From Burkholderia metallica (lineage in GTDB: Bacteria > Pseudomonadota > Gammaproteobacteria > Burkholderiales > Burkholderiaceae), in contig NZ_CADFDB010000012.1 in NCBI RefSeq assembly GCF_902832845.1, positions 1 to 64,000 of the forward strand: a stretch of DNA of 64,000 nt. Direction: 5' to 3'. Under the pieces are notes generated by a model that ran no database searches, was not told the DNA's origin, and worked only from the letters and a program-made list of their open reading frames with translations. Positions 60,866 through 64,000 of the stretch are shown here, piece by piece. Position numbers and translations under genes: made by a program. Each line of letters begins with the position of its first letter. Within the stretch, counting starts at the first letter, position 1.

Positions 60866-62631
60866 GCCGCGACCTTGTCGCTGTCGTTCACGCGCTCGAC
60901 GTTGATCGTGCCGACGTGGAACGCGGCCAGCGACTCGCGGTGCGCGATGCTGACGATCGCGGCCTTCGGCAGCCGTTCGGCGAACAGGTGATAGAGGCGT
61001 GCTTCGTTGTCGGCGTCGAGCGCGCTGGTCGCTTCGTCGAGGAACAGGAAGTCCGGCTTGTGCAGCAGCACGCGCGCACCGGCGAGGCGTTGCTGTTCGC
61101 CCGGCGACAGCACGCGCGTCCAGTGCGCGGTCTCGTCGAGGCGTTCGACGTAATCTTCCAGGCGGCACGCGCGCAGCGCGTCGCGACAGGCTTCGTCGCT
61201 GAACGCGTCGGCCTTCGCGGGGTAGGTGAGCGCGGCCTTCAGCGTGCCGATCGGCAGATAGCTGGATTGCGGCACGAACATCATCCTCGCGCCGACCGGA
61301 GCGTCGATCGCGCCGTCGCCGAACGGCCACAGGCCCGCGAGCGCGCGCATGAACGTGCTCTTGCCGGAACCCGACTTGCCGATCACGAGCCAGCGCGAGC
61401 CGGGCTCGATCGTCACATTGCCGATGTTCGCGAGCGCGTTGCCGTTCGGCAGCGCGAGCTTCAGCGCCGACGTCGACAGCTTCGCCGCGTCGACGTAGTG
61501 CAGGTTGATGCCGCCGTGCTCGGTGGCGGGCGACAGGCTTTCCTTCAGGTGCGACGTGCCCATCACGCGCTTGAATTCGCGCAGACGGTTGACGGTGGCG
61601 CGCCACTCGACGAGGGTCGAGTAACTGTTGATGAACCACGAGAACGAATCGCTGACCGTGCCGAACGCGGACGAGATCTGCATCAGCACGCCGAACGAGA
61701 ACGCGCCCGCGAAATAGCGCGGCGCGGCGACGACGAGCGGGAAGATGATCGCGATCTGCCCGTAGAAGCTCAGCACGAACGTGAGCCGCTTCGTGTACTT
61801 CATCACGCGCCACCAGTTGTCGCGGATGCGCATGAAGAGGCTCTGCGCGTTGTCGGTCTCGGTCTTCTCGCCGTCGTAGAACGCGATCTGCTCGGCGTTT
61901 TCACGCACGCGGATCAGCCCGAAGCGGAAGTCGGCCTCGACGCGCTGCTGCTGGTAGTTGATCGACACGAGCGGATGGCCGACCTTCTGGATGATCAGCG
62001 AGCCGACCACCGCGTACAGCGCGGCCGCCCACACCATGTAGCCGGGAATCGAGATCGGCGTCGCGCCGAGCGTGAACGTCAGCGCGCCGGCGAGCGACCA
62101 CAGGATCGTGATGAACGACACGAGCGTGACGACCGTCGACAGCAGGTCGAGCGACAGCGCGAGCGTCGTGGTCGCGAACGACTGGAGGTCGTCGGTGATC
62201 CGCTGGTCGGGGTTGTCCGCGAGACGGTCGCGTTCGATCCGGTAGAACGCGCGATCGCCGAGCCACTGGCCGAGAAAGCGGTCGGTGAGCCACTGGCGCC
62301 AGCGGAAGCCGAGCATCTGCCGCAGGTAGCGGCCGTACACGGCGAGGATGATGAACGCGAATGCGAGCGCGGAGAACTGCATCAGCAGGTTCGGGAAGTC
62401 GTGGACGTCCTTCGACTGCAGCGCGTTGTAGAACTGCGCGTTCCACTTGTTCAGCCGGACGTTGATCCAGACCACGCAGAGGTTGATCGCGATGATCGTG
62501 ACCAGCAGGCCCCACGCGATTTTCCATTCGGACGATACCCAGTAGGGCTTGATGAGGCTCCATGCGGATACCGGGCGCTCGTCCTGCGGCGCGTCGGAGA
62601 CGGAGCGGACGGGATCGATCGATTGGGTCAT
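60862..62631 (-). CDS. SbmA/YddA-type ABC transporter, fused permease and ATPase
   Basis: 589 residues. The N-terminal SbmA/BacA-like membrane domain has about six to eight helices (VSAWSLIKPYWVSSEWKIAW; LNKWNAQFYNALQSKD is the family signature). A C-terminal ATPase has Walker A GKSGSGKST, signature LSPGEQQRL and Walker B FLFLDEATSALDADN. SbmA relatives import peptides or, in YddA/Rv1819c-like proteins, other hydrophilic compounds. ATG 62631 has AGGAAG upstream; the longer start is rejected. It is translationally coupled to the SDR gene. Confidence 0.88.
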   Translation of the reverse strand: MTQSIDPVRSVSDAPQDERPVSAWSLIKPYWVSSEWKIAWGLLVTIIAINLCVVWINVRLNKWNAQFYNALQSKDVHDFPNLLMQFSALAFAFIILAVYGRYLRQMLGFRWRQWLTDRFLGQWLGDRAFYRIERDRLADNPDQRITDDLQSFATTTLALSLDLLSTVVTLVSFITILWSLAGALTFTLGATPISIPGYMVWAAALYAVVGSLIIQKVGHPLVSINYQQQRVEADFRFGLIRVRENAEQIAFYDGEKTETDNAQSLFMRIRDNWWRVMKYTKRLTFVLSFYGQIAIIFPLVVAAPRYFAGAFSFGVLMQISSAFGTVSDSFSWFINSYSTLVEWRATVNRLREFKRVMGTSHLKESLSPATEHGGINLHYVDAAKLSTSALKLALPNGNALANIGNVTIEPGSRWLVIGKSGSGKSTFMRALAGLWPFGDGAIDAPVGARMMFVPQSSYLPIGTLKAALTYPAKADAFSDEACRDALRACRLEDYVERLDETAHWTRVLSPGEQQRLAGARVLLHKPDFLFLDEATSALDADNEARLYHLFAERLPKAAIVSIAHRESLAAFHVGTINVERVNDSDKVAA

Positions 62632-62864
62632 GTGCTTCCTGATGAGTAGCCGGCGCGCGGGCCGGGAGAAGCCGGGCGCGCGCCGCGATAAGGCATGCCG
62701 GGACGCGGCGCCGACTGACGGCGGGCGCACGATGGTCGCCCGCGCGTCTTAAACGGCACTTAAGGCCGGCGGTGACGCGGCAACCGGCCGCTCGGGGCGG
62801 CCGGCCTGCGGGCATTGTGCCAGAGCGGCGCGACGCGACGCGAATTTGCCGCAAGGGGGACAGT

Positions 62865-62894
62865 TTGCGGCGCTTTCCGCTTTTATGGTCTAAT
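62865..62894 (+). promoter_or_regulatory. Promoter before the TPP riboswitch
   Basis: TTGCGG (62865-62870), an 18-base spacer and TCTAAT (62889-62894) lie just upstream of the riboswitch and divergent from the ABC transporter. Confidence 0.55.
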
Positions 62895-62906
62895 GGCCGA
62901 CGACGA

Positions 62907-63010
62907 AACAGGGGTGCTTCGTGGCGCGGCCGGCGGATGTTCCGGGCAGCGCGATGAGGCTGAGAAAGACCCTTCGCACCCGATCCGGGTAATACCGGCG
63001 AGGGAAGTTT
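62907..63010 (+). promoter_or_regulatory. TPP (thiamine pyrophosphate) riboswitch
   Basis: The conserved THI-element words occur in order: ACAGGGGTGC (P1/P2 side), GGCTGAGAAAGACCCTT (62958-62974, pyrimidine-sensor core), CACCCGATCCGGGTAATACC, then GGCGAGGGAAGT closing the helix. It senses thiamine pyrophosphate and represses downstream thiamine genes when the cofactor is abundant. A weak hairpin, CCGGC (63073-63077) with GCCGG (63085-63089) and TTTCGTCCTTTT, could be its expression platform. Confidence 0.93.
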
Positions 63011-63129
63011 CTGAACCCGCCGGGCCGCGCTGGCTGCCATCCCACATGGTCAGCGCCCTTGTCCCGCCCGGCCGGCCTTTGCTGCCGGTTTCGTCCTTTT
63101 GGGTACGCGCATTGCGCGTTACGGAAGGA

Positions 63130-63258
63130 ATGATGACCGCACAATCTTCAGTCTTTTGCATGATTCCCGGCCCGAAGTCGCGTGCGTTCGCACGGGGCGG
63201 CGCGCTTGCGTGCGCATCGACGTTCGTCGCGCGCGCCGGCGCGGAGGTCGCGCGATGA
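63130..63258 (+). CDS. Candidate leader ORF upstream of thiO
   Basis: 42 codons (MMTAQSSVFCMIPGPKSRAF...) with a GGAAGGA ribosome site 2-5 bases before two tandem ATGs. Its TGA overlaps the thiO ATG (ATGA at 63255-63258), which would couple their translation. No domain is recognisable; it could be a real small protein, a regulatory leader or chance. Confidence 0.4.
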   Translation: MMTAQSSVFCMIPGPKSRAFARGGALACASTFVARAGAEVAR

Positions 63259-64000
63259 ACGCGCGGGAGTCCCGACCCGATTTCGCGGTGCTCGGCGGCG
63301 GCCTCGTCGGCCGCCTGATCGCGTGGCGGCTCGCCGGCGACGGGCACCGTGTCGCGCTGTACGAACGCGGCGGCCCGGACGGCGAGCAGTCGGCCGCGTG
63401 GATCGCGGCCGCGATGCTCGCGCCGCTCGCGGAAGCGGCGAGCGCGGAGCTGCTGATCACCGAGCTCGGCGCCGCGTCGCTCGCGCGCTGGCCGCAGTGG
63501 CTCGCGGAACTGCCCGAACCCGTCTTCTTCCAGCGTCACGGCACGCTCGTCGTCTGGCATCACGCGGATCGCGCGGAGGCGCCGCTGTTCGAGCGGCGCG
63601 TGCGCGCGAACGCGCCGGCCGACCTGCTCGACAGCGGCTTCGTCACGCTCGCCGGTGCGCAGGTCGATGCGGCCGAGCCGGTGCTCGCGGGCCGCTTCGC
63701 ACGCGGGCTGCTGCTGCCGAACGAAGGCCAGCTCGACAATCGCCAGGCACTGCGCGCGCTCGCGGCGGGCCTCGTCGAGCGCGGCGTCGCGCTGCACTGG
63801 CACGTCGCGATCGACGACGCGAACCTGCCCGACGCGCATTTCACGATCGATTGCCGCGGGCTCGGCGCGAAATCCGCGCTGCCCGCGTTGCGCGGCATCC
63901 GCGGCGAAGTCGCGCGCGTGCATGCGCCCGGCATCGGGCTCACCCGGCCCGTGCGGCTGCTGCATCCGCGCTATCCGCTGTACATCGCACCGAAGCAGGA
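63255..64000 (+). CDS. thiO: Glycine oxidase ThiO (partial, runs off window)
   Basis: At least 248 codons, open to the last base. FAD-binding DFAVLGGGLVGRLIAWRLAG at the N-terminus, SAAWIAAAMLAPLAEA, and later FTIDCRGLGAKSALPALRGI with RGEVARV fit the ThiO/DadA-like amine oxidases. ThiO makes the glycine imine for the thiamine thiazole ring. Placement behind a TPP riboswitch supports this role. The start MNARESRPDF is fixed by the ATGA overlap; a GGAGGT lies 7 bases upstream. Confidence 0.88.
   Translation, partial: MNARESRPDFAVLGGGLVGRLIAWRLAGDGHRVALYERGGPDGEQSAAWIAAAMLAPLAEAASAELLITELGAASLARWPQWLAELPEPVFFQRHGTLVVWHHADRAEAPLFERRVRANAPADLLDSGFVTLAGAQVDAAEPVLAGRFARGLLLPNEGQLDNRQALRALAAGLVERGVALHWHVAIDDANLPDAHFTIDCRGLGAKSALPALRGIRGEVARVHAPGIGLTRPVRLLHPRYPLYIAPKQ

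Overview
The window is GC-rich, with very dense coding and strong G/C preference at third codon positions. Its gene order fits the main chromosome of a Burkholderia, most likely of the cepacia complex (an inference from gene order and protein sequences, not a database search). The evidence is the complete S10-spc-alpha ribosomal cluster behind a tRNA-Tyr/Gly/Thr-tuf unit, a ResB/CcsA (system II) cytochrome c assembly pair, msrPQ, pilMNOPQ-aroK-aroB-dgt, a ugpBACEQ-type glycerol-phosphate operon and gltBD.

Layout. 1-171: end of an rRNA operon (5S rRNA and terminator). 172-1688: about 1.5 kb with no convincing gene. 1689-3393: strong promoter, three tRNAs, tuf and a terminator. 3430-18275: the ribosomal superoperon (rpsJ to rplQ, with secY, infA and rpoA), broken by internal promoters before rplC, rplN and rplQ. 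18420-20586: cutA and dsbD. 20694-22605: hemB and engB on the minus strand, with a probable plus-strand small RNA between them. 22820-27105: cytochrome c4, resB, ccsA. 27264-28957: msrPQ. 29055-32160: lptM, cyaY and the penicillin-binding protein gene mrcA. 32381-39339: type IV pilus/secretin genes, then aroK, aroB and dgt. 39428-44507: glycerol-3-phosphate ABC importer and phosphodiesterase. 44677-46315: ompW and a degenerate REP-associated transposase homologue. 46606-52861: glutamate synthase. 52934-54527: a lower-GC island with a colicin M-like protein and a probable immunity protein. 55066-59853: alanine/glycine symporter, thpR, and a D-amino-acid dehydrogenase/MFS pair. 60089-62631: SDR and an SbmA/YddA-type ABC protein. 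62865-64000: TPP riboswitch, a small ORF and thiO, which runs off the end.

How the genes work together. The first third makes ribosomes and the translation/secretion machinery. DsbD, cytochrome c4, ResB and CcsA form a periplasmic redox and cytochrome-maturation group, with MsrPQ repairing oxidised periplasmic proteins. mrcA and pilMNOPQ are envelope functions transcribed divergently. The ugp genes import glycerol phosphodiesters and UgpQ cleaves them.

Main points for a second look: (1) tuf joins the tRNA cluster directly to rpsJ, so the secE-nusG-rplKAJL-rpoBC-rpsLG-fusA block that normally lies between two tuf copies is absent, by tuf-tuf recombination or assembly collapse. (2) The colicin M family protein has an export signal, a TonB-box-like start and altered catalytic residues, beside a one-helix, two-cysteine candidate immunity protein. 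(3) The RAYT homologue beside gltB has lost all three catalytic residues and carries an AT-hook. (4) A candidate small RNA presents an anti-Shine-Dalgarno loop. (5) Three ribosomal promoters have their -10 element embedded in a perfect inverted repeat.
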